Shown here in pieces: positions 50,360-62,834 of a stretch of 64,000 bases of DNA; position 1 is the stretch's first letter; each line of letters starts with the position of its first letter. The notes beneath the pieces are model-generated. The model had not been told where the DNA came from, searched no databases, and saw nothing but the letters and a program-made list of their open reading frames with translations. The DNA lies in assembly GCF_000150955.2 (NCBI RefSeq), contig NC_011669.1, positions 1,184,993 to 1,248,992 on the forward strand. Direction: 5' to 3'. The position numbers were made by a program, and so were the translations under genes. The DNA comes from Phaeodactylum tricornutum CCAP 1055/1. Its lineage: Eukaryota; Bacillariophyta; Bacillariophyceae; Surirellales; Neidiaceae.

Positions 50360-51493
50360 TCAATTAGATCTGAAGTACTCTTGCCGATATCTTCCGACCA
50401 GTTTTGTAAACAATTCCGTTTGTGGTGGCACGCTTGCTCCAACAATTCCAACAACTGACGTTCCAGCCGCGCAGCCCCAAAGCATTCCTTCAAGGATGGC
50501 AAAGTCTGGCCAGCAAGGGTCTGTCAGGGTGCTTTTCACCATTGATTTCCAACTCCCGGCAAGGAATCCAGCCGCGAACGCATCTCCAGCTCCAGTTGGG
50601 TCAACGACATCGACAGACACGCTTTTTTTAATATCAACGACGGTCTTGCCACCTCGCAAGGCAAGGGCTCCATGTGAGCCTCTTGTTATAATAAAACATG
50701 TCTCATAGGATAGTAAAGCAGTGCAGCTTGCCCACTGTTCAATTAACTCTTTCTTCTTAAAAAGAAGGGCTGCCGAGTCACTGAAGTTCGTCAAAATGTT
50801 AGTCGCTTCAAGCTCGTTTAAAAACAAGAAGTCAAGCAAAGGGATCACTTCTCGCAAACCTCTGTCCCAGCCATTGGAAGCATCGTGCTGCGTCGAAAGA
50901 GATATTGTCGTGTTCCGTCCAGTTCTATTAGACTGCGTATGCCTCATGTTGCGTAAACATTGCAACTTGCTCTGGAGTACACCGTTCCAAAATTTAGGGA
51001 GGTTGAAATAACCAGAAATGTGTACATGTATCGGTACTTCAGCTTTCCCTATACCAGAGACATCCACATGCTGAGCGCTAAAACTTTGGATGCAGCCGGA
51101 GTGTGTCATAAAAGTCCGTTCTTTTTCGGCAATGATAGCAATGCAATGACCTGTTGATGCGACGGACTCTTTAGAGAAGCAGTTGACCATTCTAAAGCCG
51201 TGCGTTCTAGCGTGCCGCGAAAGAATTCGTCCGTATTCGTCATCTTCGTTGAGAGCAGAATACAGACTGACCGGTGCAGGTAGGTTAGACAAAGCGCCAG
51301 AAGCGAACTGACTGAGAAGACGAACAAGCTGGGTTGCTGTGTTTAGAGCGGAGCCTCCCGCATAGTGTCGTACAGGGCGCGTCAATACAGAATCCCCACC
51401 AGGCACTGGCCAGTCTTTTTCTAGAAATGCGAGCAGATCAACAAATGCATCACCTATTATATGGAACGATGGCGACCAGAATATCTCCTCCAT
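50360..51493 (-). CDS. PfkB-family carbohydrate kinase
   Basis: A 377-aa single-exon ribokinase-fold protein. The N-terminus has HIIGDAFVDLLAF and the GG motif HYAGGSALNTATQL. The C-terminal signature is VDVVDPTGAGDAFAAGFLAG, with the catalytic Asp in GAGD. The substrate (ribose, adenosine, fructose or other) cannot be told. Between about 175 and 200 there is an insert rich in Asn, Arg and Thr (RHTQSNRTGRNTT) not usual for the family. No targeting signal is evident, so it is probably cytosolic. Confidence 0.87.
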   Translation of the reverse strand: MEEIFWSPSFHIIGDAFVDLLAFLEKDWPVPGGDSVLTRPVRHYAGGSALNTATQLVRLLSQFASGALSNLPAPVSLYSALNEDDEYGRILSRHARTHGFRMVNCFSKESVASTGHCIAIIAEKERTFMTHSGCIQSFSAQHVDVSGIGKAEVPIHVHISGYFNLPKFWNGVLQSKLQCLRNMRHTQSNRTGRNTTISLSTQHDASNGWDRGLREVIPLLDFLFLNELEATNILTNFSDSAALLFKKKELIEQWASCTALLSYETCFIITRGSHGALALRGGKTVVDIKKSVSVDVVDPTGAGDAFAAGFLAGSWKSMVKSTLTDPCWPDFAILEGMLWGCAAGTSVVGIVGASVPPQTELFTKLVGRYRQEYFRSN

Positions 51494-51905
51494 TTGAAGT
51501 TTAAAAGTTGCGATAACAGCTGTTCCACTAGAAGAGTGAAATTATTACGTATTGAGCCGTCCACTTGCTCGATGGTGTTGAGAGTCTTTTTACGTTTCCA
51601 GTGTATGAATAATGTCAGACGGCAGCGAAGGGGTGAGTTTTTTCTCGCATCCAAAGAATGTTACAACAGCAATCGACAGAAGGGGAGGGATGCTTTCTGC
51701 TTGGAATATTTCTCCATACGTTTCAAATTACAATCGAAGAGAAAATCACGTTAGTGTCGATCTACCTCATTCTATCTCTAAACTATAGTTTGAGATGGGC
51801 AATTCATGCACACCTTTAAAATTGATCTCAAGGACTCCCTCATCGCTTGATCCATGGTCATGTCCAGAAAAACAACCAAATTACAAGAGAGGGGGAGCGC
51901 ATAGC
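51494..51905. other. Intergenic, PfkB promoter side
   Basis: 412 bp between two minus-strand genes; nothing recognised. Confidence 0.35.
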
Positions 51906-54900
51906 TCATTTAAACTTCCGAATGCCGTCGGAAGACAACGCCTCACCAAGTTCCATGGCCTCCACGCCCGTAGAAAGTTCTGAGAACGCTCTGGACCTTT
52001 TCGCTCCTCCAAGTAACTGCGTTGACGACCAATTTGCTTCCTCGAAAAGCGATGCCATGTCTCCCGCTGAAACGGCTATCACTTCAGTGACGAAAGGCAC
52101 ACATCTTCTGGTGCCAGTGCAGCTGTCTTTAGGATGTGGTGCAAATTCCCCAAAGTTGTTCAAATGAAGAGAAAATGAGCACACATATAGCACACACGTT
52201 ACAAGGCATGTAACGAATATTACACAGCTGCTGTCGAAAGGAGCAGGTCTAGCATGTGCCATTGACCAAGACCATAAAGGGGCAACGAGAATAATTCCCA
52301 TAATTTCACCTGCCGTGTCAAGAAACGTAGTGAACTTTCCACTTTCGCAATCTCGTATGAGCTGGTCCTTTACATAGCGCTTCGTTAGCCAGCTAGTTTC
52401 AGTACTCGCGATGCGCGTAAAGCTATCGGATGCAATCCTGTGCAGAATTGTTGACGAAGACCGTCCTAATATTCCTGAGAGCGACAGACACGCGAAGATT
52501 ACGATGGTTGATGCCATTACAAATACTGAGTCCGTGCGCCGCATTGGTCTGTTGATAGAAAGCAAGATAAGTGCACATGCAACAATGCGTCGCCCTGACA
52601 AAAGTTGCGCGAAACTAACACTTACATCGTCCTCGCAGAGACAGTAGCGAGTAAGGCAAGCAATACTGACTGTGAACCGATACCGACTCGAAATCCTCTC
52701 ATTGGTTCTCTGCTTGGAATCTGAGAAACAAGCCTAGAAGATTTTGTCCGGAACGCACACAAAAGTACCAAACACGCGGAGAATATGGCGACACCGCTGC
52801 GCGAGGGAGAGTACCCTAGACCGCCAACCCTTACAGGAGACAGAAGCCAAAGAGGAAGGGCAATTTCGAGCGCACCTTGGACACAACCCCATAAAACATG
52901 CATAATCGACACAATGGTGAAGACATCAATTTCTCGTCTTACAAACTTGTTTTGGCCGACTTTGCTTCCTATTGGCTGCGATGTTGTTCGTTGTATAGGA
53001 ACTCTCTCAACTGAACCAACGCGCCGACGAAGAGGGCGAGACTCTGACAGCGATCTAGTACGTGGAGGTGAGAGTCCCAGTGGGCTCAGCTGTTGCTCCT
53101 GAACCAGCCCGTTACTTGCCAGAGAAGTCTCGTTTGTAGTCAGCACCTCTTTGCCCCCCAATACACTGCATCTATCTCCCGTTTTCGAAATCTCGTCGAC
53201 CAGAGAGCAAAGTTGGAGTTCATACGGGTGTTCTCCGAGTTCGTAAGGACTCGTTCCTCCAAATTCGGGAGGAATCTCGCTTTCGTCAATGTATTCGCTT
53301 AAGGCGGCGGCATATGATCTCTCTGATAAAATATCAACCTGAACAGAGTCTGGTAAAATTCCTTTCACACTGGACCAGGCACCAGACAGCCAGAAAGGAG
53401 AGTTTATAACAAAAGCTCTCTTCATGGTCATTGGATAGTGAGATGAGTTGACTTCTCCAGCTTGCTTCAAATACTTGATCACATCACCACTTAAACTTGA
53501 CAGTCCAACACCTTTGACATCCAAGACGACAATGGTACCCCACGACGAGGAGCTGTGAGGTAGTGCTCCCGACCCCAGCTTTGCTCTCACATCATGTTGA
53601 GTACACACTCGATTTGCAATGAACTCCATAAAAAATATGTAATGCTGGATCATATCCGATATTTCACAACCACTCTGAAAAAGTTCCCTTAAATTCATCC
53701 GACCTGGACGCTCATATACAATGGGGAAACCTGACTTACTGTGCCCATGAACATAATGAGGATATGCCTGTTTTATCTTGGCGAACCATTTGTTCGGTAT
53801 CGTATGGACCTTCCATACGTGCCTCTCCAAACGCCACGCTTGAGATTTTCGCCAAGCTTTTCTGGCCTTGGAATCATTTCCATTGTAAAACAATAGATAG
53901 TTTGGTGGGATTGAGGCAATACAGTCTCCGGGAGGAACTGAGGCGGCCGAGCCATCATTGTACAGGCATCTTCCGTTCACATACTGAGCAATTTCCATTT
54001 CATTCGTTGATTTTGCAGAATGTACTTCTGCATTTTCGACATCCGAAAAAGCAGACTGGCAATCAAAAAATTCATCAATGCTATTATTCGATTCCATTCG
54101 ACTTCGCATGGGAGTTGCAAAAGTGGATTTCCGATTTTGTTTCGTCACAGACATACTTAGAGGATCAATAAAAGCATCTTCTTCAGCTTCGTCCTCGTCA
54201 TCAATGATGAGATGCAGAGGCACGGTTGTGATAAGTGGCTTGCTATCTTGGTGGCTACTGGTCTTGTCGTCGCTAACAATTCGTCGGAAGACCTTGCGTA
54301 CCTTGCCAGCTGCACCATTATTTTCCTCGACGACGTCTGGTTTTGATGCTAATGCAAATAGACCGCGAAGAACAATTTCAAGGCTGACTGAGACCCCAAC
54401 AAGAAAGAGAGGCGACCAAGAATATCGGGATGCACCTGTCAGGGCACGGAAAGTCGAATCCTTCGTCGCCTTGCGAAAGAGCAAGCCGCCGGATAGTATT
54501 GAGATCGCAAAGCCAGTGAGATAAATTTTGGCCGTCCCTGACGCCACGTCTACGTATCCCTCTCTTCTTCGTATTCCAGCTTCGGCAGGTTCCTCCCTGT
54601 CTATTTCTACTGCCTTTCGATAGGTCCACACGTCTTCTGGTAGTGCAATATGATTTGTAAAGCCACACAGCAAACCTGCGAGGGTGGCTGATAGGAATCG
54701 AATGGCTACGAGCCATCTTACTGACGCCAAGCCAGCTCCGTAAGTAAAGACATGCAGCGACAGAGCAACTCCTCCTAAACGGGCTATGTAGATCGGTAGC
54801 AATGCATCATCGTAAGCATGCCATAGTTGAAATGAAGAAGCCAGGCTGCTCCCCAACCACCGACCAACAATGTAAACTGCAATCACCAAAGCCAAGTAGT

Positions 54901-55063
54901 ACACAACGCCCGACCAAGCCGCAACTTCAATTTCAACAGAACCGTACACCAGACGATGGACGAGCGAGGGACCAAAGGGTAGTATAATTGCTCGCGCCAT
55001 TCCATCGACAAACAATGAGAACCGTCGCATGACGGGTGGTGGAGATTGAGTTGCCGTCGACAT
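51906..55063 (-). CDS. MFS-like transporter with a CRAL-TRIO (Sec14) domain in its central loop
   Basis: Exons 55063-52626 and 52548-51906; the 77-nt intron (GTAAGT..ACAG) is phase 2; 1026 aa. Residues 20-250 hold about six membrane helices (IILPFGPSLVHRLVYGS, YYLALVIAVYIVGRWLG, LVAIRFLSATLAGLLCGF). The cytosolic middle (about 380-640) is a CRAL-TRIO lipid-binding domain: YVHGHSKSGFPIVYERPGRM, WGTIVVLDVKGVGLSSL, a RAFVINSPFWLSGAWSSVKG segment and PPEFGG. Residues 710-950 resume with five or six helices (LWGCVQGALEIALPLWLL, then VIFACLSLSG and CVIFVTCLVTCVLYV). It suggests a transporter or scramblase-like protein coupled to lipid binding; the substrate is unknown. Confidence 0.75.
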
Positions 55064-55889
55064 CGCGCTGCTGGAGGATCAAACGTATGTCCTTAAATAT
55101 CAGTGGTTGGAACAGTGTGATTAGTTGATTTGGAAATGGCAGGTGAAAAATGCCGTACGTGATCAGCAGGATTACGGTTGACGAAAGCGAGGCATGCAAG
55201 TCGTGTGTACCTGAAATCCCTTGTGCTTTTGCAGTAGCCTAGTTCCACAGAATCTGGTGGGTTGAGTTAACGGCTGTAAATATGCCCCCAATGAGCTACC
55301 GCTTGCTCTTAAGCGCTTCTTTCAAGGACTCTCCTCTTTGACCAGCGGCTGAAACTGTTTCTTTTCGTCCAAAAAGTGTTTCACTTTTGTGCACCCATAA
55401 ACCTGGAAAGGGCCGGGCCGACATGGTCCGATGGGTTGCCACTGACCGACCACATGACTGTTTCTTTATTTGTCGCATCAATTTGAGACTTGAGCTAGAT
55501 AGTACTGTGTATAAGGATATGGATATGTCCAGGACTAAAATATATATTAAATAAGCGAAACTACTATGGAGCCATTGGAAAGAGCTGAAATTTAAAACAT
55601 TTTACAACAGTACGCTTCACAGTCAACTCTCTGTCTCACAGTCAGTCAGCTAGTCTACGGGTCGGTAGCTCTCCGCTCCCTATCTACCATAAACGCATAG
55701 CAGAGCGAGAGTACACGAAGGACAGTGCTGCGAGTCTCAACAAATTTAAGGTAAGCTAAAGGTTTGGAAACGTGCGATTGTCTAGAAGAGTCCTAAGTGA
55801 GAGCTGGGAGTTTTAATCGCCATCAATTATATGATTCCTAACTGATTCACTTTTCCATCCTAATCACAGTCGGCGTCACCTTTTATACA
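55064..55889. promoter_or_regulatory. Divergent region with the 5' leader and 5' UTR intron of the small membrane protein
   Basis: Upstream of both the MFS-CRAL-TRIO gene and the 62-aa gene. A 119-nt intron at 55751-55869 (GTAAGC..ACAG) precedes the ATG at 55890, as in a 5' UTR intron. TTCACAGTCAAC lies at 55616-55627. A TATATATTAAATAA string is at about 55540-55553. Confidence 0.45.
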
Positions 55890-56078
55890 ATGGCGATTGA
55901 CGACTTGCATCCTGGCATGGCACATCGAACCGATTTCTCAGAGGACGGAATTATAGACCAGAGCAGGTCTTATATTCTGATTGGGGTCGTGGCACTTTCT
56001 ATGTCTTTCCTCCTGACTCTGTTTTGCAAATTGGCACGGATTCAGAGAAAAGAATATGAGCGTGACAAGCATCATTAG
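55890..56078 (+). CDS. Small single-pass membrane protein, 62 aa
   Basis: An ATG with good context after a consensus intron acceptor. Residues 1-25 are hydrophilic and acidic; residues 26-48 are one hydrophobic helix (SYILIGVVALSMSFLLTLFC); the tail is basic (RIQRKEYERDKHH). The positive-inside rule places the C-terminus in the cytosol. The size and layout recall small subunits of ER or mitochondrial complexes, but no family is recognised. Confidence 0.6.
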   Translation: MAIDDLHPGMAHRTDFSEDGIIDQSRSYILIGVVALSMSFLLTLFCKLARIQRKEYERDKHH

Positions 56079-56230
56079 TGTGCATGAAGGTTTATTTTGG
56101 CCTCCGTGGTGTGCCATCAGTCAATACCTGCAAATGGTGTTGATGCTGTAGCCGCTCCAGCATAAGTATAAAGTGTTAAATTAATTTGTAAAATAAGTCA
56201 TATGGTTTATGTAAACAAGTTTCTTGCCCC

Positions 56231-58017
56231 TCATGGCATGTCTGAAGTCGATACAGAACTAAGATCATCGTCGTTGTTCTCGTGGTGCGCCGAGAGCTGT
56301 CCATTGATATCAGCCGATCTATCTGAAACAGTGACAGGTGCTTGTGCATTTGCGTTAGACGAAATACCGGGAGCAAGAGGAGTTGGCATCACGTTAGAGT
56401 CGTGAGGGTTCGAACTACTCCCATTTTGCTCGCTATCTAGCATGAGCATCGAAAAAAACTTATCCTCCCAAGAGTTGCGCATCAATACAGCAGAAGCACT
56501 AGATTCAATCGACGCACCACGCGACAATCCGGAAAGACCACGCGACAAGGTGGAAATTCCACGTAGAGAATTCATTCGTTCCGGAGGAGTGGCCATGTTC
56601 CCAGGAAATCCATTCATTGGGAGTTGCTTCTGCTTAGGATGAGGCGGTAAGGTCGGAGGAGCCATTCCGGTGTTGTCCAACTGGTTTAACTGATGTGACT
56701 GATGAATCATTTGTTGGAGTGGCTGCTGCTGTTGCCGCGGTTGCTGGAAGGTTACTGAGCTCACATTGGAGTTGATAGAGTTTCCGCGAGGAAAGGATAG
56801 CCCGTTATTATCCCAGCTCAATTGATTGCTGGAAGGCGCAGGCATATGATTGCCAGTACCGTTGGAACTACCAGATCCGCTGTTTGAACCAACTGAAGTC
56901 GCAGTCTGAAGGTGCAACTGTGTGGTCTGTTGCTGCTGCATAGCAAGCATCATCTGCTCCAGGCGAGCCAACATTTCCAGTTCGAGGCGACGTACGCGAT
57001 CTTCTACCTGACTGCTCATTTCGTCCATCTTTTGTTCGAGCATTGCAACTTGATCACGAAGATTTTGGACATCACGATGACTGTCTTGCCCCGTCGTGTT
57101 CCCCCCTCCACGAGTCGAGCGCTGAATCTTCTTCAGCAGATCACATCGACCACGCTTAAAGTTTTCGTTATAAAAAGTGACGTGCTTAGCGGTACCTGTG
57201 TCAAAATCGCTGTTTCTGATTGGTTTCGATTGCATTTTGCGGAACCCATAAAAGTTGAGCTGGCGAGCAAAACTTGAAAATTTGTTGTGGTCAAAGTATT
57301 GCGGGATCACTTGCGTTGCGAAAACATCAGGATCCTTAACAATAAACATATCGCCCTCCTCTGTCCTAATGGATCAAAGTACAAATTATAAAATGGTGAG
57401 GTCAAGACAGATTTTTCCCGATCAAAAATTTCGCGGATTTGAAAGTACACTAAGGCTAACTTCACCATTTGCCTTAACGAGAGAATCAACAGGTTATCGT
57501 ACTAGATAGACAATGCGTGGAACACAATCGAACAAAAACCTTAATTTGTATCTCAGAGCACAGACAAGAAATTACGAGTGGAACTCACCATGACGCAATC
57601 GATGGATCGCAACTGTCGATCATCTTGTACGTCTCTGGAAAAGAAAGATGCGTTAGAATGGTTGGTAACAATCAGAGTAGCGAATCACGGGTAAAATCTA
57701 AAAAGTAATATGGAATTTCATTCAAAACTTCACATTCGTTGCATGGACAAAACCGCGAGCGAAGCGTACTTGGCCGGAATACAATCATATTTTTTGGTTG
57801 CCACGTGATACTTACTTTTCAGAAAAATTGGAATCGTAGTACCCCCTTTACATTTACCCGAAGTTTTAGGCTCGCTTTCCGAGCCGTCGGTTTTCCCTGG
57901 AGAGTTGTTCGTTACTGTCGATGCATTACCTCCACTTCGCATTCGCCGACGCTTCGCCCCTATCGGTCCAGGGAAGGTAAGCTTTCCAGAAACAGAAGGT
58001 CCGGAAACAGATGCCAT
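56231..58017 (-). CDS. Heat-shock-factor (HSF) family transcription factor
   Basis: Exons 58017-57816, 57634-57589 and 57365-56231; introns 181 nt (phase 1) and 223 nt (phase 2, acceptor TTAG at 57366-57367); 460 aa. The small middle exon (46 nt) encodes TYKMIDSCDPSIAS. Joined, the HSF DNA-binding domain runs IPIFLKKTYKM, then SWTEEGDMFIV, PQYFDHNKFSSFARQLN and FYGFRKM. A coiled coil for oligomerisation follows (VQNLRDQVAMLEQKMDEM). The rest is Gln-, Asn- and Ser-rich, as in activation regions. HSFs are a greatly expanded family in diatoms (general knowledge), so a role beyond heat stress is likely. HSF fragments read without the two introns would lack the first helix. Confidence 0.92.
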
Positions 58018-58545
58018 GACTGCTGATGAGTTACTTTACGGTGCTCGTCTCAAGCTTTTCGCGAAACAGTTTGTATCGGCCTGTCAGAAACTGCGGGTAA
58101 GCCAATATATTTCTACTAGTAGAACAAGCGCTGTGAGATGGAAGGCGCTTGTTCGATCTATAATGTTAACAGCAGGAAAGAAAACCAAGCGGAGTCCCGG
58201 AATGCCGGGCGATTTGGGTCATTTATATGACATTGAGTCCTATTGGCTTCTACTGTGAACGCGATGCTCGGATTCCTGTTTACCATACGTCTACAATGTC
58301 TGACAGTCATCAATTTCATTTCAATATTAAACGTTGGAATTCTTACAGTTAGCACCGAGAAATCGATGATAAAACTGCATAGATAGTATAACAGTCAAAA
58401 GAAGAGGAAATTTGTCTGTCCTTTGCTACTCGATTCCTGCTTTGTTTTTGACAAATGCTCGACTGTGGAATGAAGAAAACATTTGGCTCCAATCCCGATA
58501 TTAAAAGTATGCTATGCCTCTAGAACAATTGTTGGCCTGTTAGTT
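58018..58545. other. Intergenic, HSF promoter side
   Basis: 528 bp upstream of the HSF start; no gene. AAGCGCTTGTTC-type repeated strings at about 58125-58155 are short and may be chance. Confidence 0.35.
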
Positions 58546-59432
58546 ACCAGACCGCTTTATTTGCGGAATCCCGCAAATCTTGTTTGCAGTGAATTTGAAA
58601 CCTTGAATGCAGTTATTTGCGGAACCCTAGGAATAACCCTTAATTACCCTAGGTTTCTCAATTTTTACTGTGTTTTTGTCTGTACCTTTATTCCCAAATG
58701 AGGGCTGAAAGACCTTAAGATCATTGCATTTCTTACCATGTACAATGCCTTCAAAGGAAAAGTCTGTGAGATCTTGTTGAGTACTGTCTTTCTCCTAGTT
58801 TATCACCAAGAAGCCAGACTCCACTGTTGCTGTGTTTGGAAATGTTGAGGCCAGCCCACCACAAAATTTCTGAACAAGCGGTAACCTTCCATGTGTTGCT
58901 GCCCAACTGTCTGAAAAGTTGTGCTTCCAACTGCTGGAGCAGAGCAATGCCTCTTGGAATATTGGCTATTCTTGGTATGCTCAAAGAAAAGTGCTGAACT
59001 CCTGGCTGAACTGGTCAATTTCTTTGTCCGTAAATTTCCGTTGCAGTTGGGTTCAATGCCTCTGAATGTTTTTGACAAATGTTCTCATGTTGGTTGCCGC
59101 TAGGTCATATGGAAGTACAGGTGGTAACTCTGTATCAAATGCTAATTGCCACTACTTACATCTGCAATATGATGGCAATACTCAGGCAAGGACATTGGTG
59201 TTGAACAAAGCACAAAAAGTCTTTCAAAGATCATACTAGCTATGTTGTCATGTCAAATACAGTAGTAGGATTGTAGACCACTTTGGGTTTGAGTTATATA
59301 TTTTGTACTAGCCCTATGTGGATATAGCTAAGTTGCAGTTAACTTAGTACTTAAGTATGCGGCAATTTTGAAACCTTATTTGTGGTTATTTGCGGAAATC
59401 AGGCCAAAACACCGCAAATAAAGCGGTCTGGT
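58546..59432. mobile_element. TIR-bounded non-autonomous element, 887 bp
   Basis: Perfect 21-bp inverted repeats, 58546-58566 and 59412-59432 (ACCAGACCGCTTTATTTGCG and its complement). Inside both ends, GTTATTTGCGGAA and TTTGAAACCTT recur in direct orientation. A hairpin (ATTTGCGG..CCGCAAAT) lies at 58559-58578. A minus-strand frame of 91 codons (59078-58803) has no family I know. No target duplication was clear. DNA transposon of unknown superfamily. Confidence 0.7.
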
Positions 59433-60129
59433 GATTACCAACCAGAAGTGGGAAAAGAGCTCCCGCAGTATTTCTTAGAGCAGTTATCCTTTACATGTTA
59501 CTAGAACCAACAAGTGGCTTCCATAGTTGCACAGACAAAGGAAAGTAGCGATGGATGACACACACACCATCTGCATTATCTGGTGACATGCCAAAGTGTC
59601 TCATGTGCTACACACACACATCTAACACTCATCTTCATCCGTAGCCAGTGCTTGGATTAACCAAACATAAACCCACCAACCAGCATGCAAAACGTTTTAA
59701 TCATTTGTGTCTTGGTTAGCGTGTCTGCAAAGTTGACAACCCCGCCTGTTTTGATAGGGTGACATATTCTGGCGGCCGCGGCTTCGCGCGTCTTATGATA
59801 CGCAATTGTAATGTGGTTTTTCTTCAAAAGACTTTCAGATATAGTGGCATTCTGGATAACTCCAAGGTTATCACCACATATCAAACTCGCGTGTTTGACT
59901 TTCATGCCCAGGCATCGGAGCATATAACGCACTGCAATCAACTCCTCAACGGTGGTCTTCATTCCGCAGAACTTGGCACCGTATGTTGATGTCTTGATTG
60001 CTCCCTGTCGCTTACTTGTATATAACACAGGGGTACGCCCGACAAAAATCAAAAGACCCATTATTGAACGCCTTGAGACGACAAATACGGTTATTTCAAT
60101 TTCGTCGATCAGTGGCTTGGGAAGGTTTG

Positions 60130-60775
60130 TGTCACGGTACACTACCTTGCGACGTGTCCCTCGGATGTATGCCACTTAGTATGGAAAACGCAAGTGTGAG
60201 CCAATCCGATGGGCGCGGCGTTTACGTGTCACGTGTGGAGTTTGCGTCGGCCTTATTGCGCAAATTCACCGTATTCGCGTTACATACGGAAGTCATTCGT
60301 ATCCTGGAGTCATGAATACAGGATACATACAAATGGCAGTTAGGAAAAGACACAAAACCAGTCTCACAAATCACATGACAAGTAAGGAGCAAGATTCATT
60401 ACTCACCATGGGATTCTGTATGGGATTTATATTTACAGGTTTTATGCACATGTGGGAAGATTCAAGATTAGCTATGTTTTTGGTAAGACTGTTCACTGGA
60501 TTGAACAGACTTTGCAAGATCGACTAGTTTATAGAATGTAATCTTCTTCTCATTGTTTTAGAAATTCTTTGATCCAAATATTGTGTAATAGCATAGGTCC
60601 TCGTATCCGCTGTCTAACCCGTGGGAAGCGTCGTCAGCGAGTGAGTTTAACAGTCCCTAGGTTCGCTTAGGTGTATTGCAGGTCGTTCGTCATAACGCCC
60701 AACCTGTGTTTACCACGCACTGTCAAACAGGGTTACTATCCTACGTACGTACATTGGTTGTACTACGTGAGAGAT
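60130..60775 (+). repeat. Repeat unit A within the copia fossil
   Basis: Shares long blocks with unit B (62835-63445) in the same orientation, for example ATGGGATTTATATTTA-type text, TTGTTTTAGAAATTC and CGCTTAGGTGTATTGCAGG. It lies between the integrase and RNase H parts. It could be a solo LTR or another inserted repeat. Confidence 0.7.
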
Positions 60776-62834
60776 TAACAGTCTTGACAGCCCGTCAAAC
60801 CACTGCTGCCAACTGTATACTTGGCCATTGGTTCATAGTACCAAACGGGTTCCAAGAATCGGAATCGAAACATGGAAATATCAGGCGTATGACCGTACAA
60901 TTTTTCCGTCGGGGTGCGAAAATTGAAATCCTTGTGAGCCGAATGATTCAAACAGTCAACAATAAATTGTTGGCAAAAACACCAAAATGTGAGCGGTGTT
61001 TTTCCATATTGCAAAGTGAGAATAGTTTGCTTTTGCACATCTTGAATTTTGCGTTTGGCTTGGTTTTGGTTTTGATAGTTTGGAATAGACTTGATCTGTC
61101 GAGTTACATTTTCCCGACTAGTCTTAGTCCACTTTTTACCAATTTGCGTTCTAGCATTGTCGGTTAGTAGAACATTAGGTGCTCCAACATTCTGTATAAA
61201 ATCTTGATATGCTCCATGCAACTGCGACTCCTTTCTCATACCTCTAACATAAGTATAGTTAGATTCATGGCAAAAGAAAATCTGCACACACAGAAACCCT
61301 TCAATAGACTTGACGGACGAGAAGAATGTATCCGAATCAGTGCGACCCTCAATTCGACGAGGATGCAAAGCATGAATACGGGACTTGCAATGCTGACGCG
61401 GAGCCTCTCACTTATCCATTTTGACCGGGGCAGCACATAGTTGCGTCGTCGCCAGGAAAGTCTTTGATAAAGTAAACTCCGGGCAGTTCCCAAGCTATTC
61501 AGCCCACGGAGCCTGCTCAGGAACTTTAGCAACCGGCGTGCGTCAAATAGGATGGATGCCAGATCTAAGTAGCCTTTGAGGACTTAACCAGTGAATTTCC
61601 AAGTTCTCTAGCTCCTTTTGGTCGGTTTGCATAGGTAAAACGAAACCGTTTTCTCATAGACAAAGTCGAATGCAATGGAAATTCCGTTGACTTCAATGCT
61701 TTGAAGCCCTCCATCCCGGATGGTTGTGTCCGAAACAATGACACTGTGTTTTCGTATCTTGTGCGTGTTGAGCAACAACTCCGTCCGGGTGCTTTGTTCA
61801 TCATGTCCCACGTTACCGGCACCAATTAGGATTGTTCCTTCTTTAGAATGATCGTACGCAGCCACCGCGTTAACCAGTGGCAGACTGCATGTGCCCATCC
61901 CTGCTAAAGCTCCGCCTAGCTGGGCTTCTAGACCAATCACCTTTTCCAGAACTGTCCATATGTCCCCACCAACAATGCCGCACTCAGTCCCTGGGTCTAG
62001 GATAGCTCTTGTTTTCTTGTTGTCTACGCGGCAGGAGATAGGGCTTCGACAAGACTTGGCATGCTTGTGCTTCCACTTTGACGGATTCTTCTGCTTTTTC
62101 GCCCGTTCTTTCTTCACAGGTGCAGTAGAATCATCCTCTTGAGCGGACTCAATTTCGACATTGTCATACTCATCACCTTCGACGTGGTCGTCCGGATCCT
62201 TCATACTCCGGATGGAGGAGTCATTGCCTCCCCTTGCCCCTCTTGCCCTTTTTGGACAAGGAACACCCCTTGCCTTGGGTGTTGCGGATCTTGACGGAAT
62301 CGTCGGAACTGTCATTGTTGTGCTCTCTTTTTGAAGGGGTTTTACCTTTCCTGTCATACTCAGTGCTTGCCAATTTGTCCAATCAAAGAATGCACCCTTC
62401 GGAGTTCCAAACTCCCCTCCACTTGATTGGACAAGCCACGCCAATTGTTGTTGTTACCACGTTGGTTGCCGGTGGCTCTGCCATTGGTCTTTGTCTGACG
62501 CACATTGCACGAGTCGCTTCTGTCCTTGGAGCTGAGTTTCGTCGCGGACGTGCGCATATAGTTGACAACCCAATTAAAATTCCAATCATTGAGTCGCGCT
62601 TTGGCGGTTGCTTTATAAGGAAGGAGTGCCGGATCAGTAATCCCTTTAAGAAAGATATTTGTTTTCTGAGCATCCAAGTAGCCCTCCTTGTTGCGCAATA
62701 GGACATTGTTGGCAGAAATATGCCTGGCAACATATTTGGTGAAAGAAAACTGTTGGGACAGTCCTGTATACACCGACTCCATAACTGTCACGCAGGCCTG
62801 CTGGGTAGTTGGCTCATTCCTTCATAGAAGGCAC

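Noticed and set aside
52590-52625. Very short intron (about 31 nt, acceptor GTCAG) in the MFS-CRAL-TRIO gene
   Set aside because: Phase does not match the downstream frame; the acceptor at 52549-52550 gives a normal 77-nt intron with matching phase.
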